Below, in pieces: positions 12,441-23,724 of a stretch of 64,000 nucleotides of DNA. The stretch is taken from positions 16,623,501-16,687,500 of the forward strand of contig OY821745.1 in NCBI GenBank assembly GCA_963682055.1, read 5' to 3'. Within the stretch, counting starts at the first letter, position 1. Each line of letters begins with the position of its first letter. The translations under genes and the position numbers were made by a program. The notes beneath the pieces are model-generated. The model ran no database searches and had not been told where the DNA came from. It was given only the letters and a program-made list of their open reading frames with translations. The DNA is from Primula veris. Lineage: Eukaryota > Streptophyta > Magnoliopsida > Ericales > Primulaceae.

Positions 12441-12681
12441 CTCCCTCCCTCCCGTCCATTATTCCATAGTTGACTGGTGTCCGTTTTCCTAATTTATTAG
12501 TAAAAAAATGATAAAAGTACTATAATATCCTCAAATATTGCAATGAGTACATTCTAAAAATTGACTATAATAATTATTTAATTTAAATTAGGGCTATATT
12601 TGTAATTTTTTAATGCAATTAATAATAACTCTTAATATTTACCGAAATACAAGCAGGACAGTTAAAAGGAGATGGAGGGAG
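12441..12681. mobile_element. Stowaway-type MITE (Tc1/mariner)
   Basis: Begins CTCCCTCCCTCCCGTCC at 12441 and ends GGAGATGGAGGGAG at 12681, flanked by TA on both sides (12439-12440 and 12682-12683). CTCCCTCCGTCCC termini and a TA target are diagnostic of Stowaway elements. 241 bp, no coding capacity. Confidence 0.85.
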
Positions 12682-13047
12682 TATATATTTAAATTATTAT
12701 TTTCAATTTTTATTTTTTAAATAAGAACCTCTAGTTAACAATAACCTCTAAATAGTTTTTTTTTTTGTCCCGAACGTATGATTGTGTAGATGTTCTACTG
12801 TATGTGGTTTCTATAAGATGAATATTACATTCATCATATTTTAAGTTTTACGTTTGTTCAGTATTTGTTTTTTCACTCTTTTGCATAAGCTATCAAAATA
12901 TTTACCCAAAAAATTAGCTATCACTATGAGCGGAGTTGAGCTAGCTATGAATTGTAAAACACACTTTTGAGAAGAAAAAGAAGTAAGTTTGTGACATTTA
13001 TAAAATAAAACTAAGTCGTGATGTTATGGAGCACCCAAGTAGGTAAG

Positions 13048-13270
13048 TGATCCTCCGTTTTAAATTGTTTGTCCATTACGAAACTACGTGCAACTACAAA
13101 ACTAATATTTAAATTGTCGAAATAAAAATTTGCAAAACTGAATCATATAATTTAGCATTTAAAATTTATAACTAAATTTTGAATTATTTTTGGCAACTTA
13201 CTTATGACTTTTTGCCGGTCAAACTTGCATCTAGTTTCGTGGTGTATAAACAATTTGGAACGGAGAGAGT
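13048..13270. mobile_element. Degenerate Stowaway-type MITE
   Basis: Left end CCTCCGTTTTAAATTGTTTG and right end AAACAATTTGGAACGGAGAG form inverted repeats, with an inner inverted pair around ACGAAACTACG / CTAGTTTCGTGG. About 220 bp, the usual Stowaway size. The TA duplication is not clean, so boundaries are approximate. Confidence 0.65.
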
Positions 13271-14249
13271 AATATTAAGTTTTTCGTCCTAGCACGAGAG
13301 AGGAGCGAAGCATTGAATAAACAATGCAAGCGAGGTACGAAAAAAGAACCGAGAAGAAGGTATCAATAAAAATTACGTGACAACTTATACAATAAATGTC
13401 TTTAACTCTACCTTATCTTTTGTTTCATTTGTTCCGGAACAATTACTAAAACTTTTTTGATTATGGATCTACTACTAGAAATTCAATGTGTAATCTCATT
13501 ATTCAATATGTATTCCAAAATAATATTATTTTTCAATTATTGAACCATTTCATTTTACCGAGTTCAATTTTTTGGAAATGTCAAAGAAAAAATGCGTTCT
13601 TTCTTCCTTCATAAAGAATTCTTCCAATAATTTGGAGCCCCTTCTTTTCAAGAAAGCACGTACCGTACTTTTGTGTTTATGAGCCAAGGTTCTAGCTCAA
13701 GAAAATTGAATAATTTATTTTATTCGATAAAAAATCATTTTTTTTGAGGATCCGGTATATTAATTAGAAATATTTCTATATATACGCCCAAAACGGTCAA
13801 TAATATACAAATCGGATAAATCGGCACAAACTAGCTTACTAATTGGATGCCCTAATGGGTTACAAAATTTAGCTTCAGACAACGATCTAATAGGATGAAT
13901 AATTGGAACAATCGTTTCAAACTTTTTACTGGCATTAGCTATTAGAAATGCATTTTCTAGCCTTTGATTCCGTACCATTGAAGAGGTTAGTCTCACACTT
14001 AAAAGGTAGCTAATTCTTGGTTGAAATCACATGGAAAAATAATATTGCCAGAAATTTACAAAATAAGAGTACCATTTATTAATCAAAAGAAACGCCCATT
14101 TAAGCCAAAATGGCTTTTCCTTGATACCTAACACAATGCATGAAAGGATACTTGAACGAACATAAAATAGATTGAATATATTTCGTAAATATTTCTACAA
14201 AATGGTCTCATTTTTCATAGACATATATTCTGTCAAGAAAAGGTCTTAA
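13271..14249. other. Intergenic AT-rich DNA
   Basis: Short unsupported frames only (for example 13760-13996 minus, no recognisable motif). No repeats with defined ends. Confidence 0.45.
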
Positions 14250-15048
14250 TAGAACTTAAATAAGTTAATATTTATTTTGCTATCTAATTTGACTTCGATA
14301 AGAGTTTTCAAATTTATTAAACACACCTCAATCAATTTTTTATAGTTAGAGCTATACATAAAATAACCAGTATAATATATAATTGAAGAATAAATAACAC
14401 TTATCTGTTTTCAAGTGAAAACCTTGCAAATCTAATATAAGCTAAATGAAAAGGAAATATAGACATCGACTTCTGCAACTGGTAAGCAAGTTACTTGCTA
14501 TTGGTCATTGACAAGAGATACAAATAGTGAAGCTATGTTTATAGCTAGACACATGACATGAGATATTTACGGGTAAACATAGTAAAATTCTTGATAAGTC
14601 GAGTACCGTGAGTGGCATTTACGGGTAAACATAGTAAAATTCTTGATAAGTCGAGTACCGTGAGTGGCAATACATGAACCGTGGAATGCTTACCATATAG
14701 AACTTAAATAAGTTAATATTTATTTTGCCATCTAATTTGACTTCGATAAGGGTTTTCAAATTTATTAAACACACCTCAAAATCAGTATAATATATAATTG
14801 AAGAAGAAACAACACTTATCTTTTTTCAAGTGAAAACCTTGCAAATCTAATATAAGCTAAATGAAAAGGAAATATAGACATCGACTACTTATGCAACTGG
14901 TAATAAGCAAGTTACTTGCTATTGATACAAATAGTGAAGCTATGTTTATAGATACATGACATGACATATTTACGGGTAAACATAGTAAAATTCTTGATAA
15001 GTCGAGTAACGTGAGTGGCAATACATGAACTGTGGAATGCTTAACATC
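14250..15048. repeat. Tandem segmental duplication of about 350-450 bp
   Basis: Copy A (14250-14696) and copy B (14699-15048) both start AGAACTTAAATAAGTTAATA and both end in TGGAATGCTTA(A/C)CAT. Copy B lacks two short blocks and one of the internal 52-bp repeats. Few substitutions, so fairly recent. No coding. Confidence 0.85.
14565..14668. repeat. 52-bp tandem repeat, two copies
   Basis: ATTTACGGGTAAACATAG... occurs at 14565 and again at 14617, perfectly repeated with a 52-bp period. It lies inside the larger duplication; only one copy is present in the second duplicate. Confidence 0.9.
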
Positions 15049-15179
15049 AAGAAACGTGGATGCAAGTGATTTGAGAGAAAGTACGAGAATGAATGAACAA
15101 GTAGCATGGCAAGAAATTATGGTGTAAAACAAAAAGATATCCTTGAAATCTCATTTGGTAAATGGGTGAATATAAAAAA

Positions 15180-16790
15180 GGTAAATTTTGGATTGCACCA
15201 TAAAAACAAAATTATTTAAGGATTGGTCCATAAAACTGAAACTAATTAAGGATTGGTCCATTTCCCCTAACTAACCAATAAAAATGTAAAAAAATCAGAA
15301 AAAATGAAAAAATTTTAGAAAATAAAAATGCAAAAATGAAAAAATAAAAAAAATATGAAAAAATCCAAAAAAAAATAAAAGAGGCAAAACCTCGAAAAAA
15401 CACGACTTTTTTTTTTTAAAAATCCCAAAAAATCAAAAAAAATCCCAAAAAATCAACAAAAATCTAAAATCAACAAAAATCAAAAAACGTAAAAAAAAGA
15501 AAACAGTCTGAAAACGTAAAAAAAAACAGTCTGAAAAATAAATAAATAAAAATCCAAAAACGTAAAAAAAAAACAGTCTGAAAACGTAAAAAAACAGTCT
15601 GAAAAAAGTCTGTTAAACAGTCTGAAAACAGTCTGAAAAATAAATAAATAAAAATCTAAAAATTTTAAAAAAAACAGTCTGAAAACAGTCTGAAAATGTA
15701 AAAAAAAAACAGTCTGTTAAACAGTCTGAAAACAGTCTGTTAAAACAGTCTGAAAAATAAATTCTTTTACGCTACGGACCTGAAAGAAGTAAGCCTCTAA
15801 AAATTATCCGTAAGCTTGCGATGCGTTTCATCGGTGGTTCTATGCTGAAACACTTGACAAATATGTAACTTTTTGGAGCTCTAAAGCAATTTCCTTCAGC
15901 TGGAAAAACTGAATCTATTAACGTTAACAATGGGATTTTTTGATATTCTGTCATAAAAATCAGGGGAAAAAAAAGTCATGATCTGATCTTTCACCCTCTT
16001 CCCATATTCTTCTAGTGTACAGCAAACAAGGTTCTCAAACATTTAAAGAGATGGACACCGAGAATTGACATATTACATTACTAAAAATTAGATAAACAAG
16101 GCATCCAGAATGCAGCTTACAAAAGCTAATAAAGTTTTACATGATTAGTAATAGATGGCTACCGAGACATTAGCAGTAGATACTAGTACAAAACATCGGT
16201 TAAAGTCCAACTACTATAACAACTACTAGTGAAATATAAGTTCACAGTGGTTTATAAAAGTCTAAGCTAAAAATAAGCTAAGCCTAAAAGTACACTACAG
16301 TAAAATTGCTAAGCCAAAAACAGTCTGAAATTTTTTAATTTATTTTAAAAACAGTCTGAACTATTTTTAAGTCATTTTAAAAACAGTCTGAACAATTTTA
16401 AGTCATTTATAAAACAGTCTGAACCAAAAACAGTGAACCAAAAAACAGTCTGAACCAAAAACAGTCTGAACCAAAAAACAGCCTGAAAAATAAATTAATT
16501 AAAAAACAGTCTGAAAAATAAATTAATTAAAAAACAGTCTGAAAAATAAACAGTCTGAAAAAATAAAAATTGAAAATTTATCTTTCTCTCTCTCTCCTCT
16601 CTCTCCGCTCTCTGAACACAGTCTGAAAAATAAGCACTAACAAGTAACAGTCTAAAACTAATGACTTTGGTATTATCATATTTCCAGCCTTTGTTTTAGA
16701 CTCTTCACAAAAATAAAAACAATTAAAAAACAGTCTGAAAAAGATACATAGATACATATAAACAGTCTGAACCATTTTACATAGATACAT
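15180..16790. repeat. Low-complexity field with dispersed AAACAGTCTGAAAA motifs
   Basis: A-rich DNA in which the word CAGTCTGAA recurs roughly 30 times with irregular 15-60 bp spacing from about 15505 to 16760, nearly always on the same strand. Some stretches are short tandem arrays (for example 15560-15760 and 16370-16560). It is interrupted by the candidate exon 15772-15947 and by unique DNA at 15960-16310. Confidence 0.8.
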
Positions 16791-16976
16791 ACATAAATAA
16801 AAACACATATAACCTAAATACCGTTAGCAGAAACAAGCTAAACTATATTCGGAATAAATAGAAAAATTACCAGTAGAGGCTTTACCGATGAGTATCGAAG
16901 CATAGGTTTTACCCATTGAATTGTTGTCAATTTGGTTTTTACCCTTTTCCAACACCTCTGAAGAAGTAGCCGTCAT
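15772..16976 (-). CDS. Candidate two-exon host gene, product unknown
   Basis: Exon 1 runs 16976-16871: ATG then 35 codons (MTATSSEVLEKGK..., ...MGKTYASILIGKAST), ending at a GT donor (GTAATT) in phase 1. Exon 2 runs 15947-15772, begins after an AG acceptor in the matching phase and ends in TAG (EYQKIPLLTLIDSVF..., ...FRGLLLSGP), giving 93 aa. The intron of about 920 bp carries many CAGTCTGAA motifs. I recognise no domain. Phase agreement and open frames are suggestive but could be chance. The E1 retrotransposon sits about 75 bp upstream of the ATG. It could also be a captured or pseudogenised fragment. Confidence 0.3.
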
Positions 16977-17048
16977 AGGATCCTATTTTCGTACTGATAA
17001 TTGCAGATTTGATGATTAAAAAGATGATAAAGCATAGAATGGGAAAAA

Positions 17049-17053
17049 AATAC
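17049..17053. repeat. Target-site duplication of E1, left copy
   Basis: AATAC immediately before the LTR start TGATAG; the same five bases follow the 3' LTR at 34530-34534. Confidence 0.95.
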
Positions 17054-17621
17054 TGATAGAACACAAAAATCAGACCCGAATATTTTATTCGGGTCATAAT
17101 CAACCCACTTTATAAATGGGCATCCAACGCTTAAATGGGTCATCTCATATTGGTTGTAGGGATTGAGGGGCTACAACACAAAGCCCAAGCCCAATCAAAG
17201 GGGGACCCTTGTCTGAGAAATCCCTGGGATGAAGACATTTGTCACTATCCTAGAAGGCGCAGTTGCCTATAAATAGCCCACTACCCCTCCTAGAAAAGGA
17301 CCAGAAAATCTATCCAAAAAATATAGAGAGAAGTTAAGAAAAGAGAGAAACTAACCAAAGCATATCACTTCAAGAAACAAACCGAGAAAAGACAGCCGAG
17401 CATCGAATAAAAGAGGAGAAAGATCAAGACGAGGGATTAAATAGTTATATCGAGCATAATCGTAAAATCGGAATACGAATCCGAACAAGTGTAATAGTCC
17501 GAACAAGGACAAGAATCCGAGTCATAATAAAGATCAGGAAGCATCATTTATTCTCGGTCGATTTGTCATTTTATCTTTGTTGAAAAGCCTAACGCAACCG
17601 ACCAAAGTTATGGCTTTATCA
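17054..17621 (+). repeat. E1 5' LTR
   Basis: 568 bp, TGATAG...TTATCA. Near the start is an inverted motif CCCGAATATTTTATTCGGG. It contains a TATA box (17268-17275) followed by a purine-rich transcribed part. It matches 33962-34529 base for base as far as I can read. Confidence 0.95.
17268..17275 (+). promoter_or_regulatory. TATA box of the E1 LTR promoter
   Basis: TATAAATA within GCCTATAAATAGCCC, mid-LTR, the expected place for the promoter of the genomic RNA. The same motif is kept in the diverged E2 LTR. Confidence 0.75.
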
Positions 17622-17623
17622 AA

Positions 17624-17641
17624 TGGCGCCGTCTTCGGGAA
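17624..17641 (+). other. E1 primer-binding site
   Basis: TGGCGCCGTCTTCGGGAA starts two bases after the 5' LTR. The first nine bases match the 3' end complement of tRNA-Asp (TGGCGCCGT); the rest matches imperfectly. A TGGCGCC primer site is usual in Tat and Athila elements. Confidence 0.8.
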
Positions 17642-17700
17642 TCATCTAGTTCCCAACTAGTTTAGAATTCGAATACCAATACTCTGCCAGACGAGCGACA

Positions 17701-20700
17701 ATGGTTACCAATGTAGAGGAAACCCATCCCGAGATAGTAGAAACCAATAACCAAAACACACAAATTAGCCAACAAGACCTCGACGATCTACTCGCTATCC
17801 GCGACAGATATGAAGCTATCCAATCCGGAAACCAACCAACAAACTCCTACGCAAACCAAGAACAACCGGTCGAACCACCCCGACATTTCATCGAAGGAAT
17901 TGTCGACGAACACATTTCGTCCTCGGAGGACGAACAAGACGTGCCCGTATTAAGGCGTGCACGAAGACGCTTAACCGGGTCCCAAGCAGGGCCGAGCTCA
18001 AGAGTCCCTTTGCCTACGACCTCGGTCAACTCTGGTGCCCGTTTACAAACGGACGAGGCTCATCAGTTTGGCATGCCCGAGGATCGTGTACTCGGACAGT
18101 CGCCACGACTGCCGACTAATTCTCCGAGGGTGATTACACCACCCACGGTGGAGGTACAACATGTCGTTCCCTTAGCCGATGAAAGGAACTACACACAGCT
18201 ACAAGCTCAGCTGGCGGCATGCATGACGGCCATGACAGCGGCCGGCATCGTATTGCCAGTTATCCAACCCAACAAAGACCCACGCCATGAAGTGGAAGAT
18301 TCTGCCTACAGGGCCGCCCTGGAGGCAGCGGGTCGGCGAACCGATACAAGAGTCCCCCACCAAGGGGGCAATGTCCCAATAACTATCGTCCATCCGAACA
18401 CACATACGGAACGTGTCCACACAAACACGAAGGACGATAGATATCCCGATTACAGGATCGGGGAAGGATATGGCCCACCACCACATCAGGAAGGATACCC
18501 TCCCCCCTACCAAGTCACGGATGACGCGTTCCAACAGGCTTGGAACGTATGCCAAGAAACCCCGTGTGCTGAACAGATCACACGGTACCGCAATCCTATG
18601 GGATTCGTCATCCCCGAGTTCAGGCTCTATGACGGGAAGAGTTGCCCTATCGACCATCTGAGGCACTACAAGACGAAGATGGAACTGTGGAGTGACGACC
18701 ATGCACTGATGTGCAAATTTTTCAAAAACAGCTTGGGTCAAGAGGCTTCGTCATGGTATCATAACTTACCACGGGGTTCCATTAGAAACTGGGCAGAACT
18801 GCTAAGAGCGTACTCCACCCGGTACGCTGCTCATCGAAAAAAGAAGGTTAGTATCGAAACCCTTCTTAAAATGACGATGATGCCAAATGAAAGGCTCAAC
18901 GATTACTGCATACGTTTCATCGACGTAGCAAACCAGATTCCACGATACGCCAATAATATAGCCATTCAAAACTTTATCAACTCCATCCCTAATGGCTATT
19001 GGGCGAGAAGGAAGTTCATAGGCAAAAACTTCCCGACCACTGATTCCCTGCTAGCCTATTGTACCCACCTCACCGATAAAAACGACGAACTGCGTTTCCT
19101 AAACCGAACTCTACCAAGAAGAGAGTCGGTCCGTGAGGCACAGGTGGGTCGCAAAAGAGTTAGAAATAACCAGGGAGAAGCATTCCAACCGACCAGAAAG
19201 GGCAAAGAGCCCGAGGTCCATAGCAGGGGAGAGCGACCACGAGCACTAGAGCCTAAACCGCTCCAGATTGCATACCCAACACCGACCAACGAACATAAAC
19301 CGCTCCAGCTCACCTACCCGATGCCACCCAAGCCATTTCAACAGGTTCGGCCCCAAGAGAGGGAACTCCGAAACACTTTCGGACCGGTCGAACTGCGATA
19401 CACTTTCAACCTGTCTGCTGAAGATATCCTCAAGGAGATATGCAGGGAAAGTTGGTATTCCCGACCACAACCGATCATCTCTCCCCCCAGTCAGAGAGAT
19501 TCCAAGCTCTTCTGCGCATATCACGAGGATCACGGCCATCTCACTGAGCATTGCCGTAACCTACGATGGAGAATGAACCAGTGGGGCGATGCAGGATACC
19601 TAGCCAAGTTCATCAAAGGAGCTGGGAATAAAGGCAAACAACTGGCCATCGAGGGATCTGACAACCGGCAAGGCAAAACGATCAATGTCGTTCATATGTC
19701 ACGACCCAAGGGCCCAGGCGGGGAACGATCACGACAACGGCAGCTGGCCCACTTTAGCCAAGTAGCCAAGACATCACAGGCGTCGACTTCAAAACGACAG
19801 TGCACACCACGACGATATCCGCCCATTTCTTTTTCGGATCTTGACGAAGAAGGGGTGATATACCCCCACGGTGACGCCATTAACCTCCGTGTTCAAATCG
19901 GCCTAGACACAGTCGGCAGGGTACTTGTCGACCAAGGAGCCTCTTGTGATATCATGTACAAAGAGCTTTTCGACAAGATGGAACTCAAGCTGCAAGATCT
20001 TCAGCCTACCGATGTCACACTGATCGGATTCATCTCCGAAACGACCAAACCTTTGGGTAAGATCGTCCTCAGTGTCACAACAGGGTCCATGTCGGTTCCC
20101 GTGGAGTTCTTAGTGGTCGACGACCATTCTGGGCACAACGCAATATTGGGCCGACCTTGGCTACATGCCATGAAGGCCATACCCTCGACCTATCACCAAA
20201 AGGTCAAATACCCGAATGATAGGGGGGCGATCGAGACAGCCAGAGGATGTCAAGAAGATTCAAGACGCTGTGAGGACATCACCGCGACCCTCCAAAAACA
20301 ACGAAGCCCTGTGGAACAACCCACCAGCACAAAGAAGCTGATCAGCCAAATATCCAAAGCCGAAAGGGTTGTCGAAGAACAAGTAGGAGAGACACTTAGG
20401 AAGGTGTATATCCCGGATATGGACGAGGAGCACTATTTCCTCCTCGGCGATAACCTTCCAAAACAGGAATCCGAGGAGTTAGAAGCGTTCCTTTTCAGCA
20501 ACATTGATAAATTCGCCTGGAGCCCTAAAGACATGCCGGGCCTAGACCCCACTACAGCATGCCACCACCTAAGTGTAAACGCCGAGTACAAGCCAATAGC
20601 ACAGAGAAGCAGAAAAGTCTCGGTACAGCACAGAGCAGCTATAGTCGCTGAAGTACAAAAGCTATTGGAGGCTGGAGCCATAAGGGAGGTTTACTATCCA

Positions 20701-23619
20701 AAATGGTTGTCCAACCCGGTCGTCGTCCCTAAGAAGAACGGGAAGGAAAGAGTCTGTATAGACTTCACCAACCTCAATAAAGCCTGCCCGAGGGACCACT
20801 TTCCCCTTCCGAGGATCGATCAACTGGTGGACGCAACAGCAGGAGCGGAACGGATGACCTTCCTTGATGCGTACTCAGGATACCATCAAATTCCCCTCGC
20901 CTGCGAAGATCAAGAAAAGACTTCATTTATATCGCCTTTGGGAAATTATTGCTACACGGTAATGCCTTTCGGTCTACGCAATGCGGGGGCAACATACCAA
21001 AGGATGATAACACGGGTATGTCGAGATCATATAGGGAAAACAATGGAGATATACATAGACGACATGGTCGTCAAAAGCGAAAGAGCCACGTCCCACCTTC
21101 AAGATATCAGGGACGTCTTCCGAACGCTGGGCCAGCACAAACTGAAACTCAATGCGAGCAAGTGTGCATTTGGCGTCAGCAAAGGGAAATTCTTGGGGCA
21201 TATGGTTAGCCGACGAGGAATAGAGGCTAATCCCGATCAAATAACGGCTCTACGAAACCTAGCGGCGCCCAAGAATAAGAAACAGGTACAAGAGCTCACG
21301 GGAATGATGGCCGCGCTGAGCAGGTTCATTAGCCGATCCGCAGATAAGGGACGGTCGTTCTTCGAATCGCTCAAGAAGAATAGAAAATTCGTCTGGGACC
21401 CGGAATGTGAAGTCTCATTCAACAATCTCAAAGAGTACTTGAGGACACTGCCACTGCTGGTAAGGCCGAACAAAGGAGACATTCTGGCATGCTACCTAGC
21501 AGTTTCCACTACAGCTGTGAGCGCAGTCATCCTACGGGAAGAAGGTCGCGAACAATTTCCGATCTACTTCGTCAGCAAGACTCTGGTCGAAGCCGAAACA
21601 CGTTATCTACCCTTGGAAAAGCTGTGCCTGGCATTGGTCGTCGCAACCAGGAAGTTGCCACACTATTTCATAGCTCATCAGGTCCGGGTATATACAAAGT
21701 TTCATATTAAAGAGTCACTTCGACGGACGGACATTAGCGGCCGAGTTGCCGCCTGGGGGGTCGAGCTATCCCAATTTCATATCGAATTCGCGCCCCGCCA
21801 TGCCATAAAGGGACAAGTCCTGGCCGATTTCGTCGCAGAATTCACCGAAGGCTATGACGAGCCTTTGGCACTCTCTCCCCAATCACACTGGCAGATACAT
21901 GTCGACGGATCAGCCACCAAGGACGGATCAGGAGCAGGGATCGTCCTGAAATCTAGAGAGGGAGCAATCATCGAAAAAAGCATAAAACTGGGCTTCCGAG
22001 CTACCAACAATGAGGCAGAATACGAGGCCATGATAAATGGCATGCTTATTGCCCGGTCCCTCGGATGCTCCCACTTAATTGCCAGCTCAGACTCCATGCT
22101 CATTGTCAATCAAGCCATCGGCGAGTACCAAGCGAAAGATGATAGAATGATCCTCTACCAAGAAAAAGTCCAAAGCTTGATGGCCACCTTCGAACAATGC
22201 GAGTTAGTAAGAATCAATCGCACCGAGAATGCACATGCTGATGCATTGGCCACCCTAGCCTCGACATTAACATTGACCGACTCCCGGTCGATCACAGTGG
22301 AACTATTGCCGACCCCGAGCATAATGAAAAGGGTAAACCGGGTGACATCGATACAGTACGAACTAGGTTGGATGGAGGACATGACCCATTATCTGCGAAG
22401 TGGAACGCTTCCGGTCGATAAGATAAAAGCGATGAAGATTGCAAGAAAATCTCCTCGATTCTGGCTATCCGAGGATGATAAACTATACAAATCCAGTTAC
22501 CGGGGACCACATCTACTGTGCGTCCCGACCGAGCTACAACTGCCGGTCTTGGAGGAAATCCACGAAGGATCCTGCGGAGCACACATCAAAGGGCGATCCC
22601 TTGCAAACAAGGCAGTGACCCAAGGATATTGGTGGCCCTATATCAAGCGAGACGCCGATGCATACGTCCAACGATGCGACAAATGCCAGCGATTCGCCAA
22701 GATACCACGGCTCCCATCATCTATGATGACCCCGGTATCAGCACCATGGCCGTTCGCTCAATGGGCAATCGACTTGGTCGGTAAACTCCCAAGAGCACCT
22801 GGGAATGTGGAATATCTGATCGTTGCGACTGATTATTTCACCAAATGGGTCGAAGCGAAACCCCTCCGAGAAATCAAAGCCAGCAACGTCAAACAATTCA
22901 TTTGGGAATACATCATAACTAGGTTCGGTATACCGTACGCGATAGTCGCCGACAACGGAACCCAGTTCAAAGATGCCAATTTACAGCTATGGTACGAGGA
23001 ACTCGGTATCCGAAAATTCTATTCGACGCCGACATACCCACACGGGAACGGGCAAGCTGAAGTGTCAAACCGAACAATATTAGACGGCATCAAGACCACC
23101 CTTGAACAGGCAAAGGGGAGGTGGCCCGAGCGGCTACTCAACGTTTTATGGTCGTGCCGAACGACACCCAAGACGGGCACCAAGGAAACCCCGTTTAGCT
23201 TAGCATACGGTGTTGAGGCCATCATACCGACAGAGATCGGACTACCCACGCTCCGAACGACGTTGGTCGAGCAGGGAAATAATGAACAAAGAATGAGAGA
23301 AGAGCTCGACATGATAGACGAGAAACGAGAGATAGCGGCCCTTACCTTAGCAAAATACCAACAAAGCGTAAAGCAAACCTATGACAAGAGAGTAAAAGGA
23401 TCTAAAGAATTCATGGTGGGAGAACTGGTGCTGCGACGAGTGACGGTCTATACCCGCAACGAAATACATGGCAAACTGAGCCCTACCTGGGAAGGCCCAT
23501 ACGAAATCGTCAAGCGAACAAGTCCAGTCTCTTACAAAATCAAAAGCGTCCTGTTCGCCAACAGCCGCGGGGAAAAGAATTCTTGGAACGTGGCTAACCT
23601 AAAGAAGTACTACGTATAG
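17701..23619 (+). CDS. gag-pol: E1 Gag-Pol polyprotein (Tat lineage), intact, 1972 aa
   Basis: Makes the capsid and all replication enzymes of the element. An acidic/Pro-rich N-terminus is followed by the retrotransposon gag domain (about 295-450), a zinc finger C-x2-H-x4-H-x4-C at C605-C618 (His in place of the second Cys, as in Tat gags), and protease with D744-Q-G-A-S. Reverse transcriptase carries FLDAYSGYHQIPL and YIDD at 1118-1121. A degenerate RNase H (about 1250-1380) precedes a second, archaeal-type RNase H (D1402, E1438, D1464, D1514). Integrase has an HHCC finger, then D1691, D1751 and E1787 (exact D,D-35-E), and a GPY/F-like WEGPYEIVKR end. ATG 17701 lies 80 bp after the LTR; the first Met gives a complete gag. 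No internal stop or frameshift, so gag and pol are one frame. Confidence 0.97.
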   Translation: MVTNVEETHPEIVETNNQNTQISQQDLDDLLAIRDRYEAIQSGNQPTNSYANQEQPVEPPRHFIEGIVDEHISSSEDEQDVPVLRRARRRLTGSQAGPSSRVPLPTTSVNSGARLQTDEAHQFGMPEDRVLGQSPRLPTNSPRVITPPTVEVQHVVPLADERNYTQLQAQLAACMTAMTAAGIVLPVIQPNKDPRHEVEDSAYRAALEAAGRRTDTRVPHQGGNVPITIVHPNTHTERVHTNTKDDRYPDYRIGEGYGPPPHQEGYPPPYQVTDDAFQQAWNVCQETPCAEQITRYRNPMGFVIPEFRLYDGKSCPIDHLRHYKTKMELWSDDHALMCKFFKNSLGQEASSWYHNLPRGSIRNWAELLRAYSTRYAAHRKKKVSIETLLKMTMMPNERLNDYCIRFIDVANQIPRYANNIAIQNFINSIPNGYWARRKFIGKNFPTTDSLLAYCTHLTDKNDELRFLNRTLPRRESVREAQVGRKRVRNNQGEAFQPTRKGKEPEVHSRGERPRALEPKPLQIAYPTPTNEHKPLQLTYPMPPKPFQQVRPQERELRNTFGPVELRYTFNLSAEDILKEICRESWYSRPQPIISPPSQRDSKLFCAYHEDHGHLTEHCRNLRWRMNQWGDAGYLAKFIKGAGNKGKQLAIEGSDNRQGKTINVVHMSRPKGPGGERSRQRQLAHFSQVAKTSQASTSKRQCTPRRYPPISFSDLDEEGVIYPHGDAINLRVQIGLDTVGRVLVDQGASCDIMYKELFDKMELKLQDLQPTDVTLIGFISETTKPLGKIVLSVTTGSMSVPVEFLVVDDHSGHNAILGRPWLHAMKAIPSTYHQKVKYPNDRGAIETARGCQEDSRRCEDITATLQKQRSPVEQPTSTKKLISQISKAERVVEEQVGETLRKVYIPDMDEEHYFLLGDNLPKQESEELEAFLFSNIDKFAWSPKDMPGLDPTTACHHLSVNAEYKPIAQRSRKVSVQHRAAIVAEVQKLLEAGAIREVYYPKWLSNPVVVPKKNGKERVCIDFTNLNKACPRDHFPLPRIDQLVDATAGAERMTFLDAYSGYHQIPLACEDQEKTSFISPLGNYCYTVMPFGLRNAGATYQRMITRVCRDHIGKTMEIYIDDMVVKSERATSHLQDIRDVFRTLGQHKLKLNASKCAFGVSKGKFLGHMVSRRGIEANPDQITALRNLAAPKNKKQVQELTGMMAALSRFISRSADKGRSFFESLKKNRKFVWDPECEVSFNNLKEYLRTLPLLVRPNKGDILACYLAVSTTAVSAVILREEGREQFPIYFVSKTLVEAETRYLPLEKLCLALVVATRKLPHYFIAHQVRVYTKFHIKESLRRTDISGRVAAWGVELSQFHIEFAPRHAIKGQVLADFVAEFTEGYDEPLALSPQSHWQIHVDGSATKDGSGAGIVLKSREGAIIEKSIKLGFRATNNEAEYEAMINGMLIARSLGCSHLIASSDSMLIVNQAIGEYQAKDDRMILYQEKVQSLMATFEQCELVRINRTENAHADALATLASTLTLTDSRSITVELLPTPSIMKRVNRVTSIQYELGWMEDMTHYLRSGTLPVDKIKAMKIARKSPRFWLSEDDKLYKSSYRGPHLLCVPTELQLPVLEEIHEGSCGAHIKGRSLANKAVTQGYWWPYIKRDADAYVQRCDKCQRFAKIPRLPSSMMTPVSAPWPFAQWAIDLVGKLPRAPGNVEYLIVATDYFTKWVEAKPLREIKASNVKQFIWEYIITRFGIPYAIVADNGTQFKDANLQLWYEELGIRKFYSTPTYPHGNGQAEVSNRTILDGIKTTLEQAKGRWPERLLNVLWSCRTTPKTGTKETPFSLAYGVEAIIPTEIGLPTLRTTLVEQGNNEQRMREELDMIDEKREIAALTLAKYQQSVKQTYDKRVKGSKEFMVGELVLRRVTVYTRNEIHGKLSPTWEGPYEIVKRTSPVSYKIKSVLFANSRGEKNSWNVANLKKYYV

Positions 23620-23724
23620 GCAATGCTCCGAATACAAGTACAGGTGATACCTTACCTTTCTTGCTTAAGGGCATTATCTTTCTTCTTTTGAATGAATAAA
23701 ATATATTATTATGCTGTCTACTAA

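Noticed and set aside
12253..12492. 79-codon plus-strand frame
   Set aside because: Runs into the Stowaway MITE at 12441 and has no motif.
18199..18741. 180-codon minus-strand frame opposite E1 gag
   Set aside because: Shadow of the intact gag-pol frame; no conserved counterpart or motif.
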